Below, piece by piece: positions 24,077-31,991 of a DNA stretch of 39,547 nt (position 1 is its first letter; each line of letters starts with the position of its first letter). The position numbers were made by a program, and so were the translations under genes. This DNA comes from JBGPYB01 sp041493035 (GTDB lineage Bacteria; Acidobacteriota; Vicinamibacteria; Fen-336), in the NCBI GenBank assembly GCA_041493035.1, contig JBGPYB010000024.1:1-39547 (forward strand), in the 5' to 3' direction. The notes below the pieces were generated by a model. It saw only the letters and a program-made list of their open reading frames with translations. It was not told the origin of the DNA and ran no database searches.

Positions 24077-25015
24077 CTAGTTACCCCCGCCCGCCCCCTT
24101 CAGGTACTTCAAGAGGTCGGAGTCGGTGGAGAGAATGAGCCACGCCTTGTCGTCCAGCGTCCCGGAGAGCGTCTCCATCGTCTTCGTGAACTGGTAGAAC
24201 TCAGGGTCCTTTCCGTAGGCCTTGGCGTAGATCGCCGTGGCCTTGGCATCGGCGGCGCCCTTCACCTCCTGGGCGTTCTTGTAACCGGAGGATGACGCCT
24301 CCAGCATGGCCTTTTCCTTCTCCCCGCGGATCTCCGCGGCCTTCCCCTGCCCTTCGGATCGGCTCTTCTCGGCGATCCTCTTCCGCTCGGAGATCATCCG
24401 CTCGAAGACCTTCTGCTGCACGCTGTCTTGGTAGTTGATTCGCTTGAAACGCACATCCACGAGCTCGATGCCGTACTCCGGCATGGCCTTCGCGGCCTTC
24501 TCGAGGATGACGTGGGCGATCTTCTCCCGGCCGGTATTCACCTTGGCCATGGCTTCGGCCGCCCCGATCCCCTCCAGCTCCTCGGTCACCTGGAAAGCGC
24601 GGTTGCTGGAACGCACGACCTCGATGAGATCGAAGGAGGCCACGGCGTTGTGAGTCTGGCCGTCGATGATGTCGTCGAGACGGCTCTGGGCGCCCTGCTC
24701 GTTCATGACGGCCTTGTAGAAACGGAGAGGGTCGGCAATCCTCCAGCGGGCGTAGTAGTCGACCGAGATGTATTTCTTGTCCCGGGTGGGGATCTGGGTG
24801 GCGGCGCCGTCGTACTCGAGCCAGCGCTTGTCGAAGCGGTAGACCGTCTGGACGAAAGGCACCTTCATATGGAGGCCGGCTCGGGTGACGAGACCCCCCA
24901 CGGGCTTGCCGAACTGTACCAGGATGGCCTGCTCCGTCATCGAAACGGTGTAGACCGAAGCGAAGAGCAGGATCGCCACGGCGATGGCGGCGAGAGCGCC
25001 GATTGAGCTCTTCAT
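24077..25015 (-). CDS. hflC: Band 7/SPFH membrane protein HflC
   Basis: 312 residues from the ATG that overlaps the hflK stop (ATGA). The frame is open further upstream but only as another frame of hflK. One N-terminal membrane anchor (about 5-24) precedes the SPFH domain (VSMTEQAILVQFGKPVG to about 200, with VDVRFKRINYQDSVQQKVFERM). An alanine/glutamate-rich coiled coil (RIAEKSRSEGQGKAAEIRGE) follows. HflC with HflK forms a large cage around FtsH and modulates membrane protein turnover. The SEGQGKAAEI motif is diagnostic of HflC. Confidence 0.93.
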   Translation of the reverse strand: MKSSIGALAAIAVAILLFASVYTVSMTEQAILVQFGKPVGGLVTRAGLHMKVPFVQTVYRFDKRWLEYDGAATQIPTRDKKYISVDYYARWRIADPLRFYKAVMNEQGAQSRLDDIIDGQTHNAVASFDLIEVVRSSNRAFQVTEELEGIGAAEAMAKVNTGREKIAHVILEKAAKAMPEYGIELVDVRFKRINYQDSVQQKVFERMISERKRIAEKSRSEGQGKAAEIRGEKEKAMLEASSSGYKNAQEVKGAADAKATAIYAKAYGKDPEFYQFTKTMETLSGTLDDKAWLILSTDSDLLKYLKGAGGGN

Positions 25016-26034
25016 GGCTGCACCTCTTTCGTGGTCCCGCCGAGCTGCAGCAGGGGAAGGATTCCCTTGGCCTTGTCGTCGACGATGAGCTTCCGGCCTA
25101 GCTTCGGCATCAGATCGCGCATCGTCTCGAGATAGATCCGCTTCCTTGTGACGATCGGAGCCTTCTTGTATTCCTCGTACAGGGCGTCGAAGCGGTTCGC
25201 GTCCCCTTCGGCGTTGTTGACGCGCTGGGTCTTGTACCCTTCCGCCGCGCGCACCGCCTGCTCGGCCTCGCCCTTGGCCTTGGGCACCGCCTTGTTGTAG
25301 TCGGCCCACGCGTCGTTGATGGCCCGTTCCTTTTCCTGGATCGCCTGGTTCACCTCGTTGAAGGCGGGCTTCACGGCGTCAGGCGGGTTCACGTCCTGAA
25401 GGACGAGTTGTTGAACCTCGATACCGATGCCGTAGAAGTTGCAGAGGCGTTGAAGCTCGTCTTTGGCCTGCTGAGCGATCTCTTCGCGGCCGATGGTGAG
25501 GACCTCGTCGACGCTGTGGTCACCCACCACCTGGCGCATCGCGGCCTCGGACATGTAGCGAAACGTCTCGGGAACGTCGCGGACGTCGAAGAGATACTTG
25601 ATCGGATCGGTGATCCGGAACTGCACGATCCACTCCACCACGGCGACGTTCAGGTCGCCCGTGAGCATCACGGATTCGCCCAGGGTCTCGGGTGTCGTGG
25701 GTGCGAACTCCGACTTGGCGGCGGCCCGCAAGGTGCGGAAGCCGAATTCCATCTTGAGCTGCCGCTGGACCGGGACCTTGGTTACCGTCTCGATACCGAA
25801 CGGGATCTTGAGGTGGGGTCCAGGGTCCGTCGTCCGCACGAAGGCCCCGAAGCGCTGCACGACGCCGACCTCGTCAGGCTCCACCTGGTAATAGCCGGTG
25901 AAGAGCAGGATCAGAACAGCGAGCGCGCCGAGGATCAGGCGGATTCTGCCCATGGGCGGAAAGGTGAATGGCGGCATCTTCATCCCCCCCGGTCCGATGT
26001 CTATGGGGCCTTGGCCCCAACCGGTTCGTGACAT
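25012..26034 (-). CDS. hflK: Band 7/SPFH membrane protein HflK
   Basis: 340 residues. A Gly/Pro-rich N-terminus (GWGQGPIDIGPGG, a shortened version of the usual Gly-rich head) leads into one transmembrane helix (about 32-48) and the SPFH domain starting at YYQVEPDEVGVVQRFG. Conserved family segments are LTGDLNVAVVEWIVQFRI and DVNPPDAVKPAFNEVNQA, followed by a coiled coil (ERAINDAWADYNKAVPKAKG). It is the partner of HflC in regulating FtsH. AAGGAG precedes the ATG. It is the second gene of an apparent ada-hflK-hflC-pilZ unit, a different context from the hfq-hflX-hflKC arrangement of Gammaproteobacteria. Confidence 0.94.
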   Translation of the reverse strand: MSRTGWGQGPIDIGPGGMKMPPFTFPPMGRIRLILGALAVLILLFTGYYQVEPDEVGVVQRFGAFVRTTDPGPHLKIPFGIETVTKVPVQRQLKMEFGFRTLRAAAKSEFAPTTPETLGESVMLTGDLNVAVVEWIVQFRITDPIKYLFDVRDVPETFRYMSEAAMRQVVGDHSVDEVLTIGREEIAQQAKDELQRLCNFYGIGIEVQQLVLQDVNPPDAVKPAFNEVNQAIQEKERAINDAWADYNKAVPKAKGEAEQAVRAAEGYKTQRVNNAEGDANRFDALYEEYKKAPIVTRKRIYLETMRDLMPKLGRKLIVDDKAKGILPLLQLGGTTKEVQP

Positions 26035-26047
26035 TCGTTCTCCTTCC

Positions 26048-26063
26048 GCGTCTCGCGAGACGC
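26048..26063. repeat. 16-bp perfect palindrome upstream of hflK
   Basis: GCGTCTCGCGAGACGC is fully self-complementary. It lies between the ada stop (26071) and the hflK Shine-Dalgarno, in a 36-base gap. It could form an RNA hairpin in the intercistronic region or be an operator. No T-run follows, so it is not a standard terminator. Confidence 0.5.
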
Positions 26064-26070
26064 TGATAGT

Positions 26071-27084
26071 TCAATCGCCGTCCGGCAGCGCCGTCTCGGG
26101 CCGTATGAAACTGAAGGCGTCGGCGTTCCGGTGGATGACCTCGACGGCATCGAGGCCCAGAAGGTCGGCGGCCTTGAGGCTCTCCTTGAGCGGGTCGGTC
26201 TTCGATACCGTGCTGTTGTCGCAGCAGACCGCCACCGGGACTCCAGCCTCCAGGAAGTCGTGGATCGGATGGCGAGCCCCGTGTTTCACGGCACCCGTGT
26301 GCTCGTTGCTCGAGATGCAGCACTCCACCAGAATCTTGTCCCGGGCCAGGCGGCGCATCAGCTCCTTGTCGCCGACCGCGGAGCAGCCGTGGCCGATGCG
26401 GCTCGCCCCGAGCACGTCCACGGCCTGCCAGACGTAATCCGCGGGCGCGTCCTCGCCGGCGTGGGCCGTCAGGCCGAGTCGCCCGATCCGGGCGATCTCG
26501 TATGCGCTCTTGAAGAGGCGCGGTGGGTTGCCGCGCTCCGGGCCCGCGATATCGAATCCCACGACCCCCGTCCGCTCGTGGAGGTGCTGGGCCTCGGCGA
26601 TGGACTGCCGCGCGAGTATCTTCGCGATATGGGGACCGTGCTGCCGCATCGCGATCACGATCAAGCCGAGCTTCACCTTATGCCGCTTCTGCGCGTGGTT
26701 CATCCCCGACAGAACAGCCCTTATCGACTGCCGCGGCGTGAGGCCGGCGTAGGTGTGGATCACGGGGGAATACCGAAGCTCCAGCGTCTTCACACCGCTG
26801 GCCGCAGCAGCGTCGACGATGGCCTCGGTGACGCGCACGATGTTCTCGTAGAACTGCGTCACCCAGAGCGGGTAGTGCATCTTGTCGAGATACGCGAGGA
26901 GCGACCCCTCCTCGCCTTCCTGTATCTCCAGATGCGAGCGCATCGCCTCGAGGTCGGGAGCGGGGTTCAAGCGGTAGTGGACCATGAGGTCCCATGTGAT
27001 CTCCGCGGGGATCGAGCCGTCGACGTGCTGGTGCAACTCGACCTTGGGCATCGACCGAACGCGGGCTTCGTCGACGTCCGACAT
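26071..27084 (-). CDS. Adenosine deaminase family protein
   Basis: 337 residues from the ATG at 27084. An amidohydrolase-fold deaminase: the zinc-binding H18-x-H20 in VELHQHVDGSI is close to the N-terminus, later LTAHAGEDAP supplies the next His and Glu, SRIGHGC the catalytic His, and VCCDNSTVSKTDPLKE the final metal Asp. This set is typical of adenosine deaminase, which converts adenosine to inosine. The related adenine and N6-methyl-AMP deaminases cannot be excluded from motifs alone. Start is favoured by a -10-like TAGTAT five bases upstream. The start codon is 16 bases from the divergent LOG-family gene. Confidence 0.85.
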   Translation of the reverse strand: MSDVDEARVRSMPKVELHQHVDGSIPAEITWDLMVHYRLNPAPDLEAMRSHLEIQEGEEGSLLAYLDKMHYPLWVTQFYENIVRVTEAIVDAAAASGVKTLELRYSPVIHTYAGLTPRQSIRAVLSGMNHAQKRHKVKLGLIVIAMRQHGPHIAKILARQSIAEAQHLHERTGVVGFDIAGPERGNPPRLFKSAYEIARIGRLGLTAHAGEDAPADYVWQAVDVLGASRIGHGCSAVGDKELMRRLARDKILVECCISSNEHTGAVKHGARHPIHDFLEAGVPVAVCCDNSTVSKTDPLKESLKAADLLGLDAVEVIHRNADAFSFIRPETALPDGD

Positions 27085-27100
27085 GCGCGATACTAGCACG
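27085..27100. promoter_or_regulatory. Divergent promoter region, 16 bases between two start codons
   Basis: On the plus strand GATACT (27089-27094) ends 6 bases before GTG 27101. On the minus strand TAGTAT (27095-27090) ends 5 bases before ATG 27084. The two hexamers overlap almost completely. Neither gene has a Shine-Dalgarno in this gap, so both transcripts are probably leaderless and their promoters should compete. Each hexamer matches the TATAAT consensus at four of six positions. Confidence 0.45.
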
Positions 27101-27688
27101 GTGAAACCCATCGGTACGGTCGCGGTCTACTGCGCCTCCAGCCGCCAGTCCGATCCTTCGTTTCCCGCGGCGGCCCGTCGCGTGGGAGCGCTTCTGGCCG
27201 AGCGCGGGATCGCCATCGTCTATGGTGGCGGGGCGGTGGGATCCATGGGGGCACTCGCCGACGGAGCCCTCGCCTCGGGCGGGCGCATCGTCGGTGTCCT
27301 CCCGCGCTTCATGGCCGACCTCGAATGGGGGCACCCGCATCTCTCGGAGCTGAAGCTCGTCTCCGACATGCACGAGCGCAAACGCACGATCATCGACTCG
27401 GCTGACGGCATCGTGGCGCTTCCGGGGGGCTGCGGTACCCTCGAAGAGCTGCTCGAGGCCATCACCTGGAAGCGGCTCGGGCTGTACGCCGGTCCGGTCG
27501 TGATCCTCAACCAGAGCGGCTTCTTCGATCCTCTCGTCGCCATGCTCGAACGCTGCGTCGCCGAGCGCTTCATGGACCCGCGCCACGGGGCCATGTGGAC
27601 GGTCGTGGAGGCGGCCGATGGCGTCGTCCCGGCCCTCGAGAACGCGCCGCCATGGGACGACGATCCCCGCCGCTTCGCGGTGCCCTGA
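27101..27688 (+). CDS. LOG family (cytokinin riboside 5'-monophosphate phosphoribohydrolase-like) protein
   Basis: 195 residues from GTG 27101; the frame runs further upstream only inside the divergent ada gene. The start VKPIGTVAVYCASS is typical for the family. IVYGGGAVGSMGALADGAL and the signature PGGCGTLEELLE (PGGxGTxxE) define the nucleotide-binding site, with HERKRTIIDSADGIVAL between them. Members cleave nucleoside 5'-monophosphates such as AMP or isopentenyl-AMP to the free base and ribose 5-phosphate. In bacteria the role is usually purine salvage. The adenosine deaminase-like neighbour on the other strand fits purine metabolism. Confidence 0.92.
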   Translation: MKPIGTVAVYCASSRQSDPSFPAAARRVGALLAERGIAIVYGGGAVGSMGALADGALASGGRIVGVLPRFMADLEWGHPHLSELKLVSDMHERKRTIIDSADGIVALPGGCGTLEELLEAITWKRLGLYAGPVVILNQSGFFDPLVAMLERCVAERFMDPRHGAMWTVVEAADGVVPALENAPPWDDDPRRFAVP

Positions 27689-27699
27689 AAGGCGAACCG

Positions 27700-28332
27700 A
27701 TGGCCCATGATCCCCGAGTCCTTCGCCGTGCCAGCGACCACCTGAAGCGGGCCGATCCCGTCTTGGCGACGATCATCGCCGCCGTGGGTCCGTGCCGGCT
27801 CGAGGTGGAGCGCGGAGGCGGGCCCTTCGCATCCCTCGCCGAGGCCATCCTCTACCAACAGATCACGGGAAAGGCCGCCGCGAGCATCCACCGGCGCTTG
27901 TGCGCCCTCGTGGGGCGGAAGCACCCGCGCCCCCAGGACATCCTCGCCGCGACCGACGAGCAGCTTCGCGAGGTGGGGTTGTCGCGACAGAAGATCCGAT
28001 ACCTGCGAGACCTCTCCGAGAGGGCTCGGGACGGACTGCAGCTCGCCCGCCTCGGGCGCCTTCCGGACGACAAGGTCATCACGACGCTCACGGCTGTCAT
28101 GGGGATCGGGCGATGGACCGCCGAGATCTTCCTGATGTTCCGCCTCGGGCGCCTCGATATCTTGCCCGTCGACGACTACGGCGTCCGCAAGGCGATGCAG
28201 CGGGCGTACCGGATGCGAACGTTGCCGAAGCCCGACCGCATGCGTCGCGTGGCCGAGCCCTGGCGTCCGTACCGCACCGTGGCGTCCTGGTACCTGTGGA
28301 AGAGCATCGACGGTGCTGCCGCCTTCGAGTGA
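27700..28332 (+). CDS. DNA-3-methyladenine glycosylase, HhH-GPD family
   Basis: 210 residues from ATG 27700, 11 bases after the LOG gene. The helix-hairpin-helix LTAVMGIGRWTAEIFLMF is followed by the catalytic-aspartate motif DILPVDDYGVRKAM (D158/D159), which is the AlkA/MAG arrangement. SLAEAILYQQITGKAAASI near residue 45 is also typical. There is no four-cysteine iron-sulfur loop, so it is not an endonuclease III or MutY relative. It excises alkylated purines in base excision repair. The usual N-terminal AlkA domain is absent, giving a short single-domain enzyme as in many bacteria. Confidence 0.9.
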   Translation: MAHDPRVLRRASDHLKRADPVLATIIAAVGPCRLEVERGGGPFASLAEAILYQQITGKAAASIHRRLCALVGRKHPRPQDILAATDEQLREVGLSRQKIRYLRDLSERARDGLQLARLGRLPDDKVITTLTAVMGIGRWTAEIFLMFRLGRLDILPVDDYGVRKAMQRAYRMRTLPKPDRMRRVAEPWRPYRTVASWYLWKSIDGAAAFE

Positions 28333-28347
28333 ACGGACGAACGACAC

Positions 28348-28370
28348 CACGGAGCCACGGAGACACGGAG
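28348..28370 (+). repeat. Short tandem repeat, CACGGAG every 8 bases
   Basis: CACGGAG occurs at 28348-28354, 28356-28362 and 28364-28370, a strict 8-base period with a variable eighth base, and a partial CACGG follows at 28375. It lies in the 129-base gap between the glycosylase gene and vapB. Related CACGGAGA tandem stretches are seen in intergenic regions of many environmental bacteria; their function is not known. Confidence 0.6.
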
Positions 28371-28409
28371 AGAGCACGGCAAGAAACCACAGGGCCATTA
28401 GGATATTCG

Positions 28410-28444
28410 TTGCCATTGTGAACTGCCAGATGGCAATATAGAAT
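28410..28444 (+). promoter_or_regulatory. VapBC promoter and inverted-repeat operator
   Basis: TTGTGA (28416-28421) and TAGAAT (28439-28444) are 17 bases apart and form a promoter that would start transcription about 11 bases before the vapB ATG. An inverted repeat TTGCCAT (28410-28416) and ATGGCAA (28430-28436), centre spacing two helical turns, overlaps it. This is the usual layout for autorepression by an antitoxin-toxin complex. Confidence 0.55.
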
Positions 28445-28461
28445 GCCAAGAGAGGTGACCC

Positions 28462-28731
28462 ATGGCGATCCTGACCACGGTGGACCGGTTCGGCCGGGTG
28501 GTGATCCCCAAAGAGACGCGGGACCACTTCGGCCTCGTGCCGGGGGCTCCGGTCACGGTGGTGGACGCCGAGGAGGGCATTCTCCTGAAGCCCGGCGCTC
28601 CCGAGGCGCCCCTGGCCCTGAAGGGCGGAGTGCTCGTCTTCTCCGGGAAGGCCACAGGTGACGCGGATGCACTCGTTCGCCGCGTCCGCGAGGAGCGCAT
28701 CCGTCGCTCCTTCCCTAGACGCGCCCGGTGA
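28462..28731 (+). CDS. vapB: Antitoxin, AbrB/SpoVT-like (VapB)
   Basis: 89 residues. The N-terminal swapped-hairpin DNA-binding domain reads VDRFGRVVIPKETRDHFGLVPGAPV in outline, the AbrB/MazE signature. The C-terminal half (about 55-89) is charged and probably wraps around the toxin. The stop overlaps the GTG start of the PIN toxin (GTGA), the classic antitoxin-first arrangement. The palindrome at 28410-28436 should be its operator. A Shine-Dalgarno-like AGAGAGGTGA precedes the ATG. Confidence 0.88.
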   Translation: MAILTTVDRFGRVVIPKETRDHFGLVPGAPVTVVDAEEGILLKPGAPEAPLALKGGVLVFSGKATGDADALVRRVREERIRRSFPRRAR

Positions 28732-29162
28732 AGGCCCTCTTCGACACCTCCGTCCTCGTGGCAGCGATGATCGAGGACCATCCGCAGCACGAGCGCTGCC
28801 TTCCCTGGCTCCAGCGGGCGCGCGAGGGCAAGCTCGACTTCCTGGTCGCGGCGCACACGCTGGCCGAGCTGTTCGCGGTGCTTTCCTCGTTCCCTACGCG
28901 CCCGCGCCTCTCGCCGGTCCTCGCGGCCCGGTTGGTGCGCGAGAACGTTTCCGCCGGGGCGCGAGTCGTCGCCCTCTCGGCGAGCGACTACGAGGCGGTG
29001 GTCCGGGAGATGGCCGAGATGTCCCTCGCCGGAGGGGTCGTCTACGACGCCCTGATCGCCCGCGCCGCCCGCAAGGCCGGCGCCGAGCGACTCCTGACAC
29101 TGAACCCTCGGGACTTTCTCCGCGTCTGGCCCGACGGGGCCGCCGTCATCACGCCGCCCTGA
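28728..29162 (+). CDS. vapC: PIN-domain toxin (VapC)
   Basis: 144 residues from a GTG overlapping the antitoxin stop. The acidic residues of the PIN active site are in place: D6 (LFDTSVL), E47 (HTLAELFAV) and D107 (VVYDALIA), then N126/D129 in LTLNPRDF. The enzyme should be a Mg2+-dependent RNase that cleaves specific tRNA or rRNA sites when the antitoxin is degraded. The stop lies 9 bases from the convergent glycosyltransferase gene. Confidence 0.9.
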   Translation: MKALFDTSVLVAAMIEDHPQHERCLPWLQRAREGKLDFLVAAHTLAELFAVLSSFPTRPRLSPVLAARLVRENVSAGARVVALSASDYEAVVREMAEMSLAGGVVYDALIARAARKAGAERLLTLNPRDFLRVWPDGAAVITPP

Positions 29163-29171
29163 GGGGAGAGC

Positions 29172-30986
29172 TCAATCGCGGCGATAGACGCGGATCTCGG
29201 CGATGCCCCAGGCGCTGCCGTCGGCCCGAATGAGGTGCAGCTCTCGGAGAAGCCCGGGCGCGCTCAGCGCGTACGCTTGGCCGTGCGGCGCTCCGTCGCG
29301 CTGACGGCGCGGCCGCATGGGTCGGAGCGGCTCGCCAACCGGGGAGCACCGCGCGCCGGATTCGAGGATCCCCTCCCAAGTGATCGTCTGAGGCCAGGAC
29401 GTCTCGCGTGGATCCACGTCCACATCGATTCGCGCGATTCGCTGGGGCGTGCTCCAGCGCAGGACGAGATGCGTCGGGCCCGCCGGGGCGAGCCAATTCG
29501 TCGCGGCGTCGCCGTCGATCGCGAACCTGGCCTCGGGGGCGCCGCTGGCATCGCTCGCCGAGAGTGGCGGTACAGGAGATAGGACAGGGCGACTCCGCGG
29601 GCGAAGGATTGTGAGCTCGCACGGGATCCCTCTCGGCCCGTCGCAGAGGTCCCCAACGGTCTCGAGATCCGCGAGTCCTTTCGGGATGGGTCCCGCGGCA
29701 ACGATGGCGTCGTAGTGGGCTCGTACCTCGGGGGAGAGGTCGAAGACCGGCAAGGGACCCCGGACCTCGAAGCGCCTCGGATCGGGGTCGAAGGGATCGA
29801 CGGCTGACGCAATGAGCCCATTGCCGGGAACGTGCGCCTCGACCCATGCGACGGCCCGGTCCGCGCTGGTCGGGCCGCGGTAGGTCCACGCCATCTGGAC
29901 GGCCTCGCGCGCGGGGAGCACCAGGACGAGAGCTGCGGCGGCACAAGAAACGAGGCTTCGACCCGAGAGCGACGCAAAACGCCTCAGGAGGGCGCCGAAT
30001 CCCAGGGCCGCCACAGATATGGTCACCGCCGTGGCCGCGAGCACGTGGCGCGAGTAGACCTTGTTGGCTGGAGCCGTGGCCAGGAACGTCGCGCCAATCA
30101 GGAAAAGAGCGGGGAGAAGCTCGCGGCATGGGCGATGGAGAGCCACGGCCAGCAGCGCGAGCAGAAGACCGGCGAAGCCCACATCCAGGACGAAGTATTG
30201 AACGACGTCATGGAAGGCGCCTCCCTGCCCTTGAAGCAACCGGTTGGTACCTGGGTCCGCGCCGTAGTAGTGGTGGATGCTGTGCTCGAAGCCGCGTCCC
30301 ATCGAGGTCGTCGCCACGACCGCATAGGGGGCGGCGACACCGAACGTGAGGAGTGCCGCGGTTCCGGCAATGGGAAGGCTGCGGCGCCGATCGGCGCCGA
30401 ACCAGAGGCCCACCCCGAGAGCCGAAATCGTCAGCAGGCCCGTGTACTTGACGGCGGTCGCGAGGCCGCACAGGACGCCCGCGGCGCACCAGCTCCGCGG
30501 GCCCTTGGCGCGGCGTAAGACGAGCAGGAGGCCCAAGGTGGCGGTCGCGACGACGACGTCCGGGGTGATGGCGTGTGCCGCGCGCACGTGGCCGCGGGAG
30601 ACGGCCATCAGAGCCGCCCCCAGCAAGGCCGGCCCAAGGCCAAGAGAGGCGCGGCAGAGACGGTAGGTCAGCCAGACGTTGGCGACGCCGAAGCACGCGA
30701 CGAGCCCTCTCGCGCCGACGTACGCGCCGTAGCCGCCGCCCATTCGTTGCCCCACGACGACGGGGAGGAAGGCCAGCCAGTTGAAGAAGCCCGGATAGCC
30801 AGAGTAGACCGTCGGGTTCGGGCTTCCTGTGCGCCACATCTTCAGGATCGGCTCGACGAAGTTATTCATTTCGTCGAAGTCCATCGGGTCGTGGCCGAGG
30901 TGGTGATCGATTCCGGCGAAGCGAAGGGCGGCGGCTACGAGGAGAACTGCGAAGAGAGCTGCGCCTGCTCTCAGATCTCGACCCAT
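29172..30986 (-). CDS. GT39-like membrane glycosyltransferase with C-terminal discoidin-like domain
   Basis: 604 residues. The first 370 carry about ten hydrophobic segments. An acidic D-E motif (HDPMDFDE, about 32-39) sits in the first extracytoplasmic loop, the pattern of GT-C enzymes such as ArnT and protein O-mannosyltransferases that use polyprenyl-phosphate sugars. A soluble part follows, and the end (about 485-604; AIDGDAATNWLA, HLVLRWSTPQRIARIDVDVD, ELHLIRADGSAWGIAEIRVY) looks like an F5/8 type C (discoidin) carbohydrate-binding domain. The acceptor is unknown. The start overlaps the end of the upstream ornithine cyclodeaminase-like gene by 16 bases. Confidence 0.75.
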   Translation of the reverse strand: MGRDLRAGAALFAVLLVAAALRFAGIDHHLGHDPMDFDEMNNFVEPILKMWRTGSPNPTVYSGYPGFFNWLAFLPVVVGQRMGGGYGAYVGARGLVACFGVANVWLTYRLCRASLGLGPALLGAALMAVSRGHVRAAHAITPDVVVATATLGLLLVLRRAKGPRSWCAAGVLCGLATAVKYTGLLTISALGVGLWFGADRRRSLPIAGTAALLTFGVAAPYAVVATTSMGRGFEHSIHHYYGADPGTNRLLQGQGGAFHDVVQYFVLDVGFAGLLLALLAVALHRPCRELLPALFLIGATFLATAPANKVYSRHVLAATAVTISVAALGFGALLRRFASLSGRSLVSCAAAALVLVLPAREAVQMAWTYRGPTSADRAVAWVEAHVPGNGLIASAVDPFDPDPRRFEVRGPLPVFDLSPEVRAHYDAIVAAGPIPKGLADLETVGDLCDGPRGIPCELTILRPRSRPVLSPVPPLSASDASGAPEARFAIDGDAATNWLAPAGPTHLVLRWSTPQRIARIDVDVDPRETSWPQTITWEGILESGARCSPVGEPLRPMRPRRQRDGAPHGQAYALSAPGLLRELHLIRADGSAWGIAEIRVYRRD

Positions 30987-31957
30987 TGCCCCGCGCCCGT
31001 CTCGCTCGCCCGTCGATGAAGGAAGGCCGCTGCCGCCAGGTCTTCGACGGCGAGGCCCAGGGACTTGAAGAGGGTGATCTCGTCGCGCGACGTGCGGCCG
31101 GGGTCACGGCCGAGGAGCACGTCGCCGATCTCGGCCCGGATATGTCCGTCCTGGATCGCGCCCTCCCGAACGGCCAGAAGGTAGTCGCCTGCTTCCTGAA
31201 GAGTCGACTCGCGCCGATCGACAAAGAGGCGAGCGGCGGCCATCGTCGCCCCGTCCACCTCGCGTCGATCGGGAAGGCTCGCCCCGACCACGTTCAGGTG
31301 GGCGCCTGGAGAGATCCACTCCCGACGCAAGACCGGTTCTGCTGCACTCGTGGCGGTTACGATCAGGTCCGCGCCTCGGACCGCCGCTTCGACAGTGGTC
31401 ACTGCTTCGACAGGGAAGGCGAACCGCGGAGCCATTTCACGGGCGAAGGCCTGGGCCCGCTCGGGGTGGAGGCTGGCGATCCGCGCGCGGCGAACAGGGC
31501 GCACAGCCGCCATGGCCAGGAGATGGGTGCGGGCCTGAACGCTCGCGCCCACGATCGCGAGGTCCCCGGCGCCTTCGGGAGCGAGAGCCCGCGTGGCGAC
31601 ACCGGAGACGGCCGCCGTACGGATCGCCGTGACGGCCGAGGCGTTCACCAGCGCCAGGGGTTCGCCCGTCTCGCCGCTGAAGAGCGCCACCATCCCCTGG
31701 TGAGCGTCCTTGCCGAGGGAACGATTCCCCGCGAAGACACCCACGACCTTCACGCCGAATGCGCTCGGGACTCCACCGCGATAGGCGGGCATGACCGCCA
31801 TGAGGCCCAGCGCGCCCTCGGGTCGCAGTATCGAGCGAAGGGGTTGGACGGCCTCGCCCCGGGCGAGCGCAGCCAGGACACCGGCCATCTCGTCGATGCA
31901 CTCGGCCATCGGGAGAAGCCGATGGACCTCGGCTTCGTTCAGGACCAGGACTCTCAT
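30971..31957 (-). CDS. Ornithine cyclodeaminase/mu-crystallin family protein
   Basis: 328 residues from the ATG at 31957. The frame is open to 32128, but that part overlaps the amidohydrolase gene. The N-terminal dimerisation part contains GLMAVMPAYRGG and FGVKVVGVFAGN. LALVNASAVTAIRTAAVSGVAT and a Rossmann NAD(H) site GDLAIVGASVQARTHLLA follow, then GAHLNVVGAS. Members convert ornithine to proline, oxidise alanine, or reduce cyclic imines. Motifs do not decide which. It lies in an operon of amidohydrolases, so amino acid catabolism is likely. Confidence 0.88.
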   Translation of the reverse strand: MRVLVLNEAEVHRLLPMAECIDEMAGVLAALARGEAVQPLRSILRPEGALGLMAVMPAYRGGVPSAFGVKVVGVFAGNRSLGKDAHQGMVALFSGETGEPLALVNASAVTAIRTAAVSGVATRALAPEGAGDLAIVGASVQARTHLLAMAAVRPVRRARIASLHPERAQAFAREMAPRFAFPVEAVTTVEAAVRGADLIVTATSAAEPVLRREWISPGAHLNVVGASLPDRREVDGATMAAARLFVDRRESTLQEAGDYLLAVREGAIQDGHIRAEIGDVLLGRDPGRTSRDEITLFKSLGLAVEDLAAAAFLHRRASETGAGQWVEI

Positions 31958-31991
31958 TGCTTCGTCTGGATCCAACGCGTCAGAGAGGTTT

